A stretch of 64,000 nucleotides of DNA from Natronoarchaeum philippinense (GCF_900215575.1 NZ_OBEJ01000003.1:1-64000); one strand, 5' to 3'. Counted from the first letter of the stretch, positions 33,557-43,057 are shown. The notes: generated by a model not told the origin, from the letters alone. Numbers and translations are program-made.

Positions 33557-34880
33557 GAAAACGACCGAAACCAAGGTGGAGGAGGCACAGACCGCCGCGC
33601 TGGAGATCGCGGGGCTGTCCGACGACGCGCGAGCGGACGCCCTGCACTCGATCGCGGACGCGATCGACGCGAACCACGAGGAGATCCTCGCGGCAAACGA
33701 GAAAGACGTCGAGGAGGCCGAAGAGCTCCTCGAAGCAGGCGAGTACACACAGGCGCTCGTCGACCGGCTCAAGCTCTCTCCCTCGAAGCTAGAGAGCATC
33801 ACGGACATGGTCCGGAGCGTCGCCGCGCAGGAGGACCCGCTCGGGAAAACCCAGACCGCCCGAGAGCTCGACGAGGACCTAGAGCTGTACAAAAACACCG
33901 TTCCGATCGGCGTCGTCGGAACGATCTTCGAGTCCAGACCCGACGCGCTCGTCCAGATCGCGTCGCTGTGTCTGCGCTCGGGGAACGCGGTGATCCTCAA
34001 AGGCGGCAGCGAGGCGAGCCACTCCAACCGAGTGCTCTTCGAACTGATCGAGGAGGCGACGGCCGACGTGCCCGACGGCTGGGCACAGCTCATCGAGGCC
34101 CGCGCCGACGTGGACACCGTCCTCGGCATGGACGACTCTATCGACCTCGTCATGCCGCGCGGTAGCTCGGAGTTCGTGAGCTACATTCAGGACAACACGA
34201 GCATCCCCGTCCTCGGGCACACCGAGGGCGTCTGTCACGTCTACGTCGACGAGGACGCCGACCTCTCGATGGCGACCGAGATCGCCTACGACGCGAAGGT
34301 CCAGTACCCCGCGGTGTGCAACGCCGTCGAGACGCTGCTGGTCCACGAGAGCGTCGCCGAGGAGTTCCTGCCCATGATCGCCGAGCGCTACGAGGACGCC
34401 GGCGTCGAGATGCGCGGCGACGAGGCGTCGAGAGCGATCGTGTCGATGGAAGAAGCCAGCGAGGCCGACTGGGAGACCGAGTACGGCGACCTCGTCGTCG
34501 CCGTCAAGATCGTCGAATCGCTCGGCGAGGCGACCAGCCACATCACGACGTACGGCTCGAAACACACCGATTCGATCGTGACCGACGACTCGGATCGCGC
34601 GGCTCGGTTCATGCGGAGCCTCGACTCGGCGAGCGTGTTCCACAACGCCTCGACCCGATTCGCCGACGGCTACCGCTACGGCCTCGGCGCCGAAGTCGGG
34701 ATCAGCACCGGGAAGATCCACGCGCGCGGTCCCGTCGGCCTCGAAGGGCTCACCACCTACCAGTACTACCTCGAAGGCGACGGCCAGCTCGTCGGCACGT
34801 ACGCCGGCACCGACGCGAAGCCGTTCGTCCACGAGGACTTCGACGGCTCGTGGACGCCGGGGTCGCTGTCGGACCGATAG
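33549..34880 (+). CDS. proA: gamma-glutamyl phosphate reductase
   Basis: ProA makes glutamate semialdehyde. The 443-residue aldehyde dehydrogenase-fold protein has [20 protein letters not shown] near 38 and the cofactor region [20 protein letters not shown] near 118. The catalytic cysteine lies in [20 protein letters not shown] (near 250). The C-terminal end carries [20 protein letters not shown]. Last gene of the pro operon, overlapping proB by 8 bp. Confidence 0.97.
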   Translation: MTEKTTETKVEEAQTAALEIAGLSDDARADALHSIADAIDANHEEILAANEKDVEEAEELLEAGEYTQALVDRLKLSPSKLESITDMVRSVAAQEDPLGKTQTARELDEDLELYKNTVPIGVVGTIFESRPDALVQIASLCLRSGNAVILKGGSEASHSNRVLFELIEEATADVPDGWAQLIEARADVDTVLGMDDSIDLVMPRGSSEFVSYIQDNTSIPVLGHTEGVCHVYVDEDADLSMATEIAYDAKVQYPAVCNAVETLLVHESVAEEFLPMIAERYEDAGVEMRGDEASRAIVSMEEASEADWETEYGDLVVAVKIVESLGEATSHITTYGSKHTDSIVTDDSDRAARFMRSLDSASVFHNASTRFADGYRYGLGAEVGISTGKIHARGPVGLEGLTTYQYYLEGDGQLVGTYAGTDAKPFVHEDFDGSWTPGSLSDR

Positions 34881-34943
34881 CCACCACCGCTTCCGCGCTG
34901 CGTGACGCCACGTTTTTGCCGTCCAGCGTTCCACTACTCGCCA

Positions 34944-35531
34944 ATGACTGACATCGAGGACGCCGCCGCTGCGATCCGATCGGGCGAGCTTGTCGTCTAT
35001 CCGACCGAGACCGTCTACGGACTGGCCGCCGACGCCGTCGACGCCGACGCCGTCGAACGAGCGTTCGCGGCGAAAGGTCGAGACCGGTCGAACCCGATGT
35101 CGCTTGGCGTACCGGATGTCGAGACCGCCGCCGAGTACGTCGAGCCGACCGACCGCGAGCGGGAATTCATGGACGAGTTTCTCCCCGGTCCGGTGACGGT
35201 CGTCTGCCAGCGCCGCTCCTCGGTACCAGACGTTCTCACAGCCGGGAAAGACCGCGTCGGCGTGCGCGTGCCGGATCACGACCTTGCCCTGGAGTTGCTC
35301 GACGAGGTCGCGCCGACGCCGATCACCGCGACGAGCGCGAACGTGAGCGGCCGGGCGAGCGTGCTGGACGCGGCCGATCTCGACGAGGAGATCCGCGAGG
35401 CCGCCGCGGTCGTGCTCGACGGCGGTGAGACCGCGGGCACCGAGAGCACCGTCGTCGACGTGAGCGCCGGGACGATCCACCGGCGGGGGGCGATGGCCGA
35501 CGAGATCGAGGCGTGGCTGGCCGAGCACTGA
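34944..35531 (+). CDS. tsaC: threonylcarbamoyl-AMP synthase (YrdC/Sua5)
   Basis: This enzyme makes threonylcarbamoyl-AMP for the t6A37 modification of tRNAs reading ANN codons. The ATG at 34944 gives 195 residues (MTDIEDAAAAIRSGELVVYP). YrdC motifs are VYPTETVYGLAADAVDADAV (near 18-37), KGRDRSNPMSLGVPD, LPGPVTVV and ITATSANVSGRASV. It has the YrdC domain only, without the extra Sua5 C-terminal domain. The Cas4-like gene lies convergent downstream. Confidence 0.93.
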   Translation: MTDIEDAAAAIRSGELVVYPTETVYGLAADAVDADAVERAFAAKGRDRSNPMSLGVPDVETAAEYVEPTDREREFMDEFLPGPVTVVCQRRSSVPDVLTAGKDRVGVRVPDHDLALELLDEVAPTPITATSANVSGRASVLDAADLDEEIREAAAVVLDGGETAGTESTVVDVSAGTIHRRGAMADEIEAWLAEH

Positions 35532-35564
35532 CGCCGCCTCGCGGTCGTCGGGACGATCCCGATC

Positions 35565-36230
35565 CTACCCGAACCCCAGCATCGAGCGCAGCGAGCGCGT
35601 CCGGACGCCACAGTCGTCGGCGTACTCACAAGAGTCGCACTTGGCGTCGTCGCGCAGGCGTGCGGGCGGGCCGTCGATCGATTCGAGGGTGCGAATCGTC
35701 TGTCGATAGGCGGCTTTCCGGCGCACCGTGAGATCGACCGGCCGCACGACGCCGTGGGTCGGGTACTCGACGTAGGCGCGCTCGACCGGCCGTTCGCGCT
35801 CCCAGGCCAGCGCCTTCGCGGCGGCGACGGCGTGGACCGACTGGGGCGCCCAGACGCCCTGTTCGGGCGGGCTACCGGCGGAAACGATCGACGGACGCGG
35901 AGGATCCGCGAGGAGTTTGTGGGCGACGCCGCGACACTCCCGACCGGTCAGGAGCACGTCGCGCTCGGCAGGATCGCAGAGGCCATCCCAGTCGTCGAGG
36001 CGGCGTCGAGTGCGCTCCAGATTCTCGCGAAACTGCTCGGGAGCGACCGCGATCGGTTCGGTATCGAGCGCGGCGTCGTCGGCGTCGAGCAGGTCGTCGT
36101 AGCGGACGGCGAGGTCGCGGCGCCGCTCGATCTCGGGCGGCGGCGTCCGGTCGTCGTCGCGGCGGGCGTAGTAGAGTTTTCGGGGACAGTACGCCGCGAG
36201 TCGGAGATCACTGAAAGCGTGATGGGACAC
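35565..36230 (-). CDS. Cas4-like PD-(D/E)XK nuclease with Fe-S cysteines
   Basis: The 221-residue protein starts MSHHAFSDLRLAAYCPRKLY. It has one cysteine near 15 (YCPRKLYY, the typical Cas4/RecB-nuclease opening) and a C-terminal cluster KCDSCEYADDCG (near 196-207), which together would bind an Fe-S cluster. The central RPVDLTVRRKAAYRQTIRTL could hold the nuclease core, but I cannot place all catalytic residues. No cas1, cas2 or CRISPR array is present, so it is a stand-alone relative, perhaps for DNA repair. Confidence 0.78.
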   Translation of the reverse strand: MSHHAFSDLRLAAYCPRKLYYARRDDDRTPPPEIERRRDLAVRYDDLLDADDAALDTEPIAVAPEQFRENLERTRRRLDDWDGLCDPAERDVLLTGRECRGVAHKLLADPPRPSIVSAGSPPEQGVWAPQSVHAVAAAKALAWERERPVERAYVEYPTHGVVRPVDLTVRRKAAYRQTIRTLESIDGPPARLRDDAKCDSCEYADDCGVRTRSLRSMLGFG

Positions 36231-36272
36231 GCCATGGCGTCGCCGCGCGATGGCGTTTGAATCTGTTGTCGG

Positions 36273-36875
36273 TCAGAAGGAAACGTCGGTCTCCATCCCC
36301 TCGGTGGCGTCGTCGAGGCCGTCCTGCTGAACGTCCTCGGTGATGCGCTCGGAGAGGTCGGCGTCGGCGAGGATGCTGTCGAACTCGTCGCGGTAGCGGT
36401 CGTTTGCCTGTCGGGACTCGTTTTCGGCCTCGACGACGCGCCGATAGCGTCGGACGGTCGACTCGCTGACGTCGAACGTCTCGGCGAGGTCGGCCGTCGA
36501 GGCGTCGTCCGCGAGCGCGCGGCGGAACTCCCCCACGTCGAACGGGGCTTCCAGATCCCGGTCGCGGACGAGGTGCAAATCGAGCCGAGCGCGGACGACC
36601 GTCATCCGTGACTCGTCGAGCGCACGCGCGATTTCGGCGTCACCGTCCCCCTCGTAGAAGCGCTCGACGAGTTCACAGAGCCGCTCGGTCGAGAGCTCGG
36701 TCTCGAACTCGTAGCGCTCGCGCATGCTCTCGATCACCCCCTCGATCCGCTCTGAGACGTTCCCGTCGCCCGCGCCAGCGAGCGACCCCCGGGTGTCCTC
36801 CTGGGACTCGGTGACGGTGTCTTCGTCCGTCACGTCGATGAAGATGTCCCGGAGTTCCTCGGTCTTCTCGTCCAT
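36273..36875 (-). CDS. conditioned medium-induced protein 4-like, HTH protein
   Basis: The ATG at 36875 gives 200 residues starting MDEKTEELRDIFIDVTDEDT, which from memory matches haloarchaeal proteins annotated conditioned medium-induced protein 4. A helix-turn-helix with resolvase-like style is visible near 120-155 (STADLAETFDVSESTVRRYR), and another helical segment precedes it (GDAEIARALDESRMTVVRAR). It is probably a DNA-binding regulator. An upstream in-frame ATG at 36974 would add an unlikely leader. It is divergent from bioY. Confidence 0.75.
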   Translation of the reverse strand: MDEKTEELRDIFIDVTDEDTVTESQEDTRGSLAGAGDGNVSERIEGVIESMRERYEFETELSTERLCELVERFYEGDGDAEIARALDESRMTVVRARLDLHLVRDRDLEAPFDVGEFRRALADDASTADLAETFDVSESTVRRYRRVVEAENESRQANDRYRDEFDSILADADLSERITEDVQQDGLDDATEGMETDVSF

Positions 36876-36999
36876 CGGTACGACAGGTATCGACAGGAGA
36901 GAGTAAAAAAGCTTGTTCACGACGGGCTGGCAGGACGTGGCGCTGCCGACCGGCTCGTAAACCGCAGAGTTCATACTAGTTGACGTTGCACCGACGAGT

Positions 37000-37608
37000 A
37001 TGCAGCAGGCAGATGGAACTGTCGATCTCGTGGACGAAGAGTACGTCGTCGGACTGAGCGGTGCGGCGCTGTTCGCCGCGTTGGCCGGGGCGCTCGCCTA
37101 CCTTTCGGTGCCGTATCCGCTTTCCCCAGCGCCGGTGACGCTACAAGTTCTTGGCATCTTTCTCATGGGCGTGTTTCTCGGCGCGAAGTGGGGCGGGCTC
37201 TCGGCGGTGCTGTACGTGCTCGCCGGCAGCCTCGGCGCGCCGATCTTCGCCGGCGGCGGCGCCGGCTTCGGCACGCTGCTGGGCGTGACGGGCGGCTATC
37301 TCTGGTCGTACCCAATCGCAGTCGTGTTGATGGGCTGGCTCGCCTACGGAGGACTGGGAATCGGATCGCCACAGGAGACCAGCGACGCTCGGCTCGTCGC
37401 CGCGCTCGCGGCCGGGACCCTCGTGATCTACGCGTTCGGGACCGCCCAGATGCTGGTTATCAACGAGCTGGCGCTGGTCGAGGCCATCATGGTCGGGGCC
37501 GTCGTATTCTTCCCCGCCGAGGCTGCCAAGATCGCTGCCGTGATCGCCGTCGTCGAGAGCGGCGCCGTCCCCGACTGGTCGCCGACTGGCGCCGAGCAGC
37601 GAGGATGA
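37000..37608 (+). CDS. bioY: biotin ECF transporter substrate-binding (S) component BioY
   Basis: BioY binds biotin in the membrane. The 202-residue protein has about six helices and typical segments VPYPLSPAPVTLQVLGIFLM (near 36-55), GAKWGGLSAVLYVLAGSLGA and FAGGGAGFGTLLGVTGGYLW. It is the first gene of a three-gene operon with an ATPase (4-bp overlap) and a T component, the full ECF biotin importer. It is divergent from the cmi4-like gene. Confidence 0.95.
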   Translation: MQQADGTVDLVDEEYVVGLSGAALFAALAGALAYLSVPYPLSPAPVTLQVLGIFLMGVFLGAKWGGLSAVLYVLAGSLGAPIFAGGGAGFGTLLGVTGGYLWSYPIAVVLMGWLAYGGLGIGSPQETSDARLVAALAAGTLVIYAFGTAQMLVINELALVEAIMVGAVVFFPAEAAKIAAVIAVVESGAVPDWSPTGAEQRG

Positions 37609-38336
37609 TCGAGACGCGGGGGCTGGTCTGTCGCTACGGCGAGACGACGGTGCTCGACGACGTGTCGCTGCGGATCGACGACGGCGAGTTCGTCGTGCTG
37701 GCCGGCGCCAACGGCAGCGGGAAGACGACGCTCGTCCGGCAGTTCAACGGGTTGGAAACGCCCGACGAAGGAACTGTACTTGTCGACGACACGCCGGTCG
37801 CAGACGATCTGCTCGGCGCGCGCCGGCGCGTTGGGATGGTGTTTCAGACACCCCGCGACCAGTTCGTCGCCGCGACGGTGGGGGAAGACATCGCGTTCGG
37901 ACCGCGAAACCTCGGGCTCGCGGAAGCCGAGATCGACCGCCGCGTCGGCGACGCCCTCGACGCCGTCGGGCTGGTCGGTCGGCGCGAGGAGCGCATCGAC
38001 CGCCTCTCGGGCGGCGAGCGAGAGCGGGTCGCCATCGCCGGCGCGCTGGCGATGGAGCCCGACCACTTGGTGCTCGACGAGCCTTTTACCGGGCTGGACG
38101 AGCCCGCTCGAACGTCGGTGCTGGACCGACTGGCCGCGCTCAGCGATGACGGAACAGGAATTGTCGTCGTCACGCACGACCTGCGTGACGTGCTGGAACT
38201 CGCAGATCGGGTCGTCGCGCTGGCCGACGGGCGCGTCGCCGCCGACGTGCCTGCCGACGAAGCCCGCTCCGCGCTCGACGGGCTCGGCGTTCGCGTTCCA
38301 GCACTTGGAGAGAGCGAACGCGCGCGTACTGACTGA
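37605..38336 (+). CDS. bioM: ECF transporter ATPase BioM
   Basis: ABC ATPase powering biotin uptake. The ATG at 37605 overlaps the bioY stop (ATGA). The 243 residues have Walker A VLAGANGSGKTTLVRQFNGL (near 29-48), Q-loop MVFQTPRDQF (near 81), signature LSGGERERVAIAGALAMEPD (near 130-150), Walker B LVLDEPFTGLD, and H-loop VVVTHDL. It is 2 bp from bioN. Confidence 0.95.
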   Translation: MIETRGLVCRYGETTVLDDVSLRIDDGEFVVLAGANGSGKTTLVRQFNGLETPDEGTVLVDDTPVADDLLGARRRVGMVFQTPRDQFVAATVGEDIAFGPRNLGLAEAEIDRRVGDALDAVGLVGRREERIDRLSGGERERVAIAGALAMEPDHLVLDEPFTGLDEPARTSVLDRLAALSDDGTGIVVVTHDLRDVLELADRVVALADGRVAADVPADEARSALDGLGVRVPALGESERARTD

Positions 38337-38338
38337 CG

Positions 38339-39043
38339 ATGCTAACCTACGAACCCGGCGACACGCTGGCCCACCGGCTGGATCCGCGAACGAAACTCGC
38401 CGTCCAGTTTTGCTTTGCCATCGCTGTGTTCGCACACGAGAGTCCCGCGGCGCTGGCGGTGCTGACGGCGCTCGCAGCGCTGGCGCCGGTGAGTGCCGGC
38501 ATCGGACCGGTCCGGGCGCTCTCGGCGTTCCGGTTCGTGCTCCTCTTGCTGGCCGCCGCGCCGGTGATCGCCGCCGCGACGCTCGGGCCGCCGTGGTTCG
38601 ATCTCTCTAACGCCGCGGCCTCGGCGCTGGGGAGCTATCGCGTCGTGCTGGTGTTGCTCGTCAGCGCGGCCTACGTCGCGTCGACGCCGGCCCGCGACTC
38701 GCGGACGGCGATCCAGTGGCTCGTCCCCGGCCGGCTGGGCGTCACCCTTGGCGTCGGCGTCAGCCTCGTGTTTCGCTTTCTGCCGGTGTTGCGCGCCGAC
38801 CTGCGCTCGATCCGGGACGCCATCGCGGCGCGGGGCGGAGATCGAGGGTCGTTCGTCCAACGCGCGCGACGCATCGGCGTCCGCGGCGTCGCCCGGACGT
38901 TCCGGCGTGCCGATCGGCTCGCGCTGGCGCTGCAGGCCCGGTGTTTCGCGTGGAACCCGACGCTGCCGACGCTCTCTTTTGGCCGTCGTGATCTACCGGT
39001 GCTGGCGCTCTCGGTTGGCTTGGTGCTCTCGGCGCTGGTGTGA
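38339..39043 (+). CDS. bioN: ECF transporter T component BioN
   Basis: The EcfT-type scaffold couples the ATPase to BioY. The 234-residue protein starts MLTYEPGDTLAHRLDPRTKL. It has about five helices (near 20-40, 60-80, 95-115, 130-150 and 215-233). The characteristic A-R-G motif is visible in IRDAIAARGGDRGSFVQRAR (near 160-180), and RRADRLALALQARCF follows, where A-R-G variants bind the ATPase groove. The bioY-bioM-bioN order is typical. Confidence 0.92.
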   Translation: MLTYEPGDTLAHRLDPRTKLAVQFCFAIAVFAHESPAALAVLTALAALAPVSAGIGPVRALSAFRFVLLLLAAAPVIAAATLGPPWFDLSNAAASALGSYRVVLVLLVSAAYVASTPARDSRTAIQWLVPGRLGVTLGVGVSLVFRFLPVLRADLRSIRDAIAARGGDRGSFVQRARRIGVRGVARTFRRADRLALALQARCFAWNPTLPTLSFGRRDLPVLALSVGLVLSALV

Positions 39044-39284
39044 GGATGGGATTCGATCGGCGGCGACGCCGCAGGCGCCGCGACGCCGGGGCGGGACCGG
39101 CGTCGGCGCGCTGTCTGGAGTAACCGCCGTCGACGCCGCGACGCCGACACCGAATCACGCGTGACAACGGGAAACTGGTTGTAGATTCGCGCAAGACGTG
39201 ACGGGGGTCGAGCGAGGAGTTCGGAGCAAGATTTAACTCGACCCTACCCGCGTGATAATACATGATACACAGGCGTGATAGTTC

Positions 39285-41435
39285 GTGACACTCCTCGCAC
39301 AGGCGAGCGGAGAGGTGACCCGACCGACGTTCTTCGAGATCAGCTACGTCGGTAAGGCCATCTTCTACATGCTCGCCGCGGTGGCGATCTTGATCTTCCT
39401 CAACGGCGTCTACGAGCGATTCGCCCGGTACGCACGCGGCGACGACGACCGACGCGACCGGCTGGCGGATCTGCCGGGACGCCTGTTCGAGGCGGTCAAA
39501 ATCGTCGGGTCGAACCAGTATCAGTTCAACCGAGATCTGACCGCGGGCGTGATGCACGCCTTCATCATGTGGGGCTTTCTCACCCTGCTGATCGGCACGA
39601 CGATTCTCGGCATCGACATGGACTTCTACCGGCCGCTGACCGGCGAGTCGTTCTGGACCGGCGAGTTCTATCTGGCGTACTCGTTCGTGCTCGACGCGAT
39701 GGGACTGCTCTTTGTCGTCGGCGTCGGGATGGCCATCTACAAGCGCTACTGGAAGCGCTCGGATCGGCTCTGGGGGAAACACACCAGTTTAGAGGACGAT
39801 CTGTTCGTCTGGACGCTGTTCGTGCTCGGCGTCGGCGGCTACCTGCTCGAAGGCGTCGGCATCGTCGGTCGGGGCTTTCCTGACCACGAGTCGATCAGCT
39901 TCGTCGGCTACTTCCTCGCACTCGGGTTCGACGCCGGCGGGCTGTCCGCTTCGGGCGCGCAAGCGATCTACCCCGCCGTGTGGTGGCTCCACGGACTCCA
40001 CGCGCTGGCGTTTGTCGCTGCGGTGCCGTACGCCAAGCCGTTCCACATGCTCTCGTCGTTCGCCAACGTCGTGACGCGCGACGAGAACGCTGGCTCCCGG
40101 CTGCCGGGCGTTCCCGCCGATCTCGACGCCACGAACGCCGAGTCGCTGGATGATTTCACGTGGAAGGAACTGCTCGATCAGGACGCCTGCACGAAATGTG
40201 GCCGATGCTCGTCGGTCTGTCCGGCGAACGCGTCGGACCGACCGCTCGACCCGCGCGACGTGATTCTGGACCTGAAATCCTACCGCGAGTCGCTCGACGA
40301 CGGCGGCGAGGAGAAACCGATCGTTGCTGATGGGGGTGCCAGCGTCATCGACAGCGAGACGATGGAGTCCTGCATGGCCTGTATGGCCTGCATGGACGCC
40401 TGCCCCGTTGAGATCGAGCACCTCAACTCCTTCACCCGGATGAATCGCCAACTGACCGATCAGGGCGACGTGGACTCGAACGTCCAAGACGTGTTCCAGA
40501 ACGTGATGCAGAAGGGCAACACGTTCGGCGATCCCCAACGCAATCGCGCGGACTGGGCCGACCCGCTGGAGATCGAACCGACCGACGCCCGCGAGGAGGA
40601 AGTCGAGTACCTCTGGTACGTCGGCGACTACCCGAGCTTCGACGAGCGCAACAAGAAGGTCGCCCGGTCGCTCGCCAAACTGTTCGAGGCCGCCGACGTG
40701 GAGTGGGGCATCCTGTTCGACGACGAGAAGTACGACGGCAACGACGTGCGCCGGATCGGCGAGGAGTTCCTCTACCTCGAACTCGCCGGCCACCACGTCG
40801 AGACCTTCGAGGACTGCGAGTTCGAGAAAATCGTCTGTACCGACCCCCACTCGTACAACACGATCGAAAACGAGTACCCCGAACTCGACTTCGAGGAGTT
40901 CGCGGACGACCCGATGATGCCGTTCGACTACGACGAACACTGGAACACCGACGGCGAGATCGAGGTGTTCCACTGGACGCAGGTCGTCGAGGAACTCGTC
41001 GAGGCGGGCCGGCTGGGGCTCTCAGGGACCGAACTCGACTACACCGTCACCTACCACGACCCCTGCCACCTCGGCCGGTACAACGACGAGTACGAGGCCC
41101 CGCGCGAACTGATCCGGGCGACGGGCTGTGAGCTCCACGAGATGCCGCGCAACCGCGCCGATTCGTTCTGCTGTGGCGGCGGTGGCGGCGGCCTCTGGAT
41201 GGAGTTCGACGAAGAGCCCAAGCCCAGCGAAGAGCGGCTCCGGGAGGCGCTGGAGGATACCGACGCCGGCGAGTCGGTCGAGAAGTTCGTCGTCGCCTGC
41301 CCGATGTGCATGACGATGTACGAAGACGGCCGCAAGACCGGCGGCTACGAAGACGAGCTCGAAATCGTCGACGTGGCCGAACTGCTCGTCGAGGCCGTCA
41401 CGGGGGACGATCCCGACGAACTGGGTACGGACTGA
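39285..41435 (+). CDS. membrane-anchored HdrD/GlpC-like Fe-S oxidoreductase
   Basis: The 716-residue protein starts at a GTG (39285). The N-terminal 260 residues have about five helices with His residues (HAFIMWGF, WWLHGLHALAF) like the NarI/HdrE cytochrome b domain. Two 4Fe-4S motifs follow (CTKCGRCSSVCPA, about 302-313, and CMACMACMDACPVE, about 363-376). The C-terminal half has CCG-type motifs: the second is complete (YHDPCHLGRY...FCCGGGGGG and ACPMCMTMY), the first lacks its cysteines (CTDPHSYNTIENEY). It probably passes electrons between quinone and a soluble donor. Partner unknown. Confidence 0.88.
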   Translation: MTLLAQASGEVTRPTFFEISYVGKAIFYMLAAVAILIFLNGVYERFARYARGDDDRRDRLADLPGRLFEAVKIVGSNQYQFNRDLTAGVMHAFIMWGFLTLLIGTTILGIDMDFYRPLTGESFWTGEFYLAYSFVLDAMGLLFVVGVGMAIYKRYWKRSDRLWGKHTSLEDDLFVWTLFVLGVGGYLLEGVGIVGRGFPDHESISFVGYFLALGFDAGGLSASGAQAIYPAVWWLHGLHALAFVAAVPYAKPFHMLSSFANVVTRDENAGSRLPGVPADLDATNAESLDDFTWKELLDQDACTKCGRCSSVCPANASDRPLDPRDVILDLKSYRESLDDGGEEKPIVADGGASVIDSETMESCMACMACMDACPVEIEHLNSFTRMNRQLTDQGDVDSNVQDVFQNVMQKGNTFGDPQRNRADWADPLEIEPTDAREEEVEYLWYVGDYPSFDERNKKVARSLAKLFEAADVEWGILFDDEKYDGNDVRRIGEEFLYLELAGHHVETFEDCEFEKIVCTDPHSYNTIENEYPELDFEEFADDPMMPFDYDEHWNTDGEIEVFHWTQVVEELVEAGRLGLSGTELDYTVTYHDPCHLGRYNDEYEAPRELIRATGCELHEMPRNRADSFCCGGGGGGLWMEFDEEPKPSEERLREALEDTDAGESVEKFVVACPMCMTMYEDGRKTGGYEDELEIVDVAELLVEAVTGDDPDELGTD

Positions 41436-41475
41436 GCGCCCCCACACCTATCAGAATACGTTTATAATTTATCCT

Positions 41476-41498
41476 GTTCCACCCGAAACGGAGGGGTT
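41476..41498 (+). promoter_or_regulatory. ORB-like motif left of oapC
   Basis: The sequence gttccacccgaaacggaggg then gtt aligns with the origin box TTCCAGTTGAAACGAAGGGG with four differences, keeping TTCCA, GAAAC and AGGGGT. An AT-rich stretch (tttataatttatcc) lies just before it (41461-41474). It is an Orc1/Cdc6 site candidate 2.5 kb from the main pair. Affinity is unknown. Confidence 0.45.
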
Positions 41499-41687
41499 CG
41501 GCGGCCGTGCAGCCACGAACGGCTTCGTAGTTATACAGATAGCTTCGAACGGCTACGTATCAGCACTGTTCGAACGGGCCGGAGCAGTACCCTAGACGGA
41601 TCTCTCCCAGCAACGCTCGGGCTCTCGATCGAGTGTCGACGAAAAGCGCGCTCCAACCGCCAGCGAAGTTGGGAGTTCGTCTGGGGG

Positions 41688-41750
41688 CAGCGTTTACACC
41701 CCACCTGTGGCGGCGTTCACTCCCACCTGTGGCAGTGTTTACTCACCGCC
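41688..41750. repeat. tandem 22-23-bp repeats at the oapC 3' end
   Basis: Two units plus a partial third (41688-41710, 41711-41732, 41733-41750) share cagcgtttac...cccacctgtgg. The third runs into the last codons of oapC. They may be part of a transcription terminator or origin-linked structure. The rest of 41436-41738 shows no gene. Confidence 0.6.
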
Positions 41751-42665
41751 GCGCCACGCGTCGGGGACTTCGATGGCGTAGCGGCCGTCCTCCATCAGCG
41801 AGATGATGTACTCGTCGCGGTCGTACAGCTCCATCAGGTTGAGCTCGTACTCGCCCGGGCGGACGATCTTGATGCTCTCGAACTGCTCGTTGAGTTCCTT
41901 GCGCAGCGCTTCGAGGTCGGGCTGTTCGTCGTTCGGCGTCCCGACGACCGTGCCGTCGGCGTCGTCCGGCGGCGCCGAGCCGTGGTCGGCGTTGCGCTGC
42001 TGGTCGGATCTACCGGCACCGCCTGTGGCGTCGCTCGGGAGGTCGTTCGGATCGACGACATCCGATCGAGCGCTGGCCTGTGCGGTGTCCTCTCCGGAAG
42101 TTTCCGGCGACAGCTCGGCGTCGTCTGTGGTCGCGGGGTCGGAGTCAACCGGAGAAGATGAGGCACCGGTCGCTGAAGACGCGCGATCGACCGGGGATCC
42201 CGAGGTATCGGTCGGCCGAGACGGGTGGTCTCCCGATCGAGTCGGATCGTCGCTGGGGTCGCGGCTGCCGACGGACGGCCAGTTCCCCGTCGATTCGATG
42301 TTCGACCGCGACCCGTCGGTTTGCGTGCTCTGAGATCGGTCTCCGTCGGCGGTCGACGCCGCGGCGTCGTCGGCCTCGGTCTGGCTGCCGCGACCGACCC
42401 AGTCGCTGACGGTCTGTTTCGCCTGCGAGACGGTACTAGTCTCGTCTGTGCTGGCGGTTTCGCTGGCGCTGGTTGTGTCGTCGGCTCCGCTTGACGCCGC
42501 TGTCGAGGAAGCCGACGGAGTTGACTTGTCAGCTCCTCCGGCCCCGCCCCCACCACCGGAGGGCTCGAACTGGAACTTGGTGCCACCACAGTCCGGACAG
42601 CCCGACAGCATCTCCTTGGAGCCGTCGGGGAACGTCCGGCCGCAGTTCGTACACTGGTGGGGCAT
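41739..42665 (-). CDS. oapC: origin-associated protein OapC (zinc ribbon, disordered linker)
   Basis: The 308-residue protein has a zinc ribbon at the N-terminus (MPHQCTNCGRTFPDGSKEML followed by SGCPDCGGTKF, Cys near 5, 8, 23 and 26), then a long Ser/Thr/Asp/Gly-rich disordered region (about 35-245), and a conserved C-terminal domain (about 250-308, SIKIVRPGEYELNLMELYDR). The C-terminal end and the oapABC gene order beside orc1 match the haloarchaeal OapC/ArvC family. It overlaps oapB by 1 bp. A role in origin function is known only in outline. Confidence 0.9.
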   Translation of the reverse strand: MPHQCTNCGRTFPDGSKEMLSGCPDCGGTKFQFEPSGGGGGAGGADKSTPSASSTAASSGADDTTSASETASTDETSTVSQAKQTVSDWVGRGSQTEADDAAASTADGDRSQSTQTDGSRSNIESTGNWPSVGSRDPSDDPTRSGDHPSRPTDTSGSPVDRASSATGASSSPVDSDPATTDDAELSPETSGEDTAQASARSDVVDPNDLPSDATGGAGRSDQQRNADHGSAPPDDADGTVVGTPNDEQPDLEALRKELNEQFESIKIVRPGEYELNLMELYDRDEYIISLMEDGRYAIEVPDAWRGGE

Positions 42666-43057
42666 TACTGGCGGGAGACGAGCGCGCTGATGAGCGTTTC
42701 GTCCTTGTGGAGCGTCTCGATCTGGTTGGCCGGGCCGATCACGGTCAGTTTTGAGGTGTCTTCCTTGCCCATCAGACGGCCGAACAGTCCAGTACTGTCG
42801 GTCTCAGAACGAGGGTAGGTCTCGATCTCGATCCCGTTGAAGTCATCGGGATCGGCGGGAGTGATCTCGGTCATCGTCACCTCGATCAGCTTCGACTCCT
42901 CGTCGGGCGAGAGCCCCTGTTCGAGGATGACGATGTTGCTGTCACGGACGCTGTCGAGGATCATCCGGATCTTCTCCATGCTCGCCATCCCGTCCATCCG
43001 TTCACCGCTGATCAGGTCGATCTGGACCCCGTCGGCGGGTTCTTTCACTTCCGGCAT
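42665..43057 (-). CDS. oapB: origin-associated protein OapB (DUF2073)
   Basis: The 130-residue protein starts MPEVKEPADGVQIDLISGER and contains KIRMILDSVRDSNIVILEQG (near 32-51) and LTVIGPANQIETLHKDETLI (near 105-125). It matches the DUF2073/ArvB family, which is always encoded with the small GTPase OapA. It starts 1 bp after the oapA stop. It probably acts with OapA at the membrane or at the origin. Inference from linkage. Confidence 0.9.
   Translation of the reverse strand: MPEVKEPADGVQIDLISGERMDGMASMEKIRMILDSVRDSNIVILEQGLSPDEESKLIEVTMTEITPADPDDFNGIEIETYPRSETDSTGLFGRLMGKEDTSKLTVIGPANQIETLHKDETLISALVSRQ

Noticed and set aside
33879..35528. A 549-codon minus-strand frame opposite proA and the YrdC gene
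   Set aside because: Antisense shadow of two well-supported genes.
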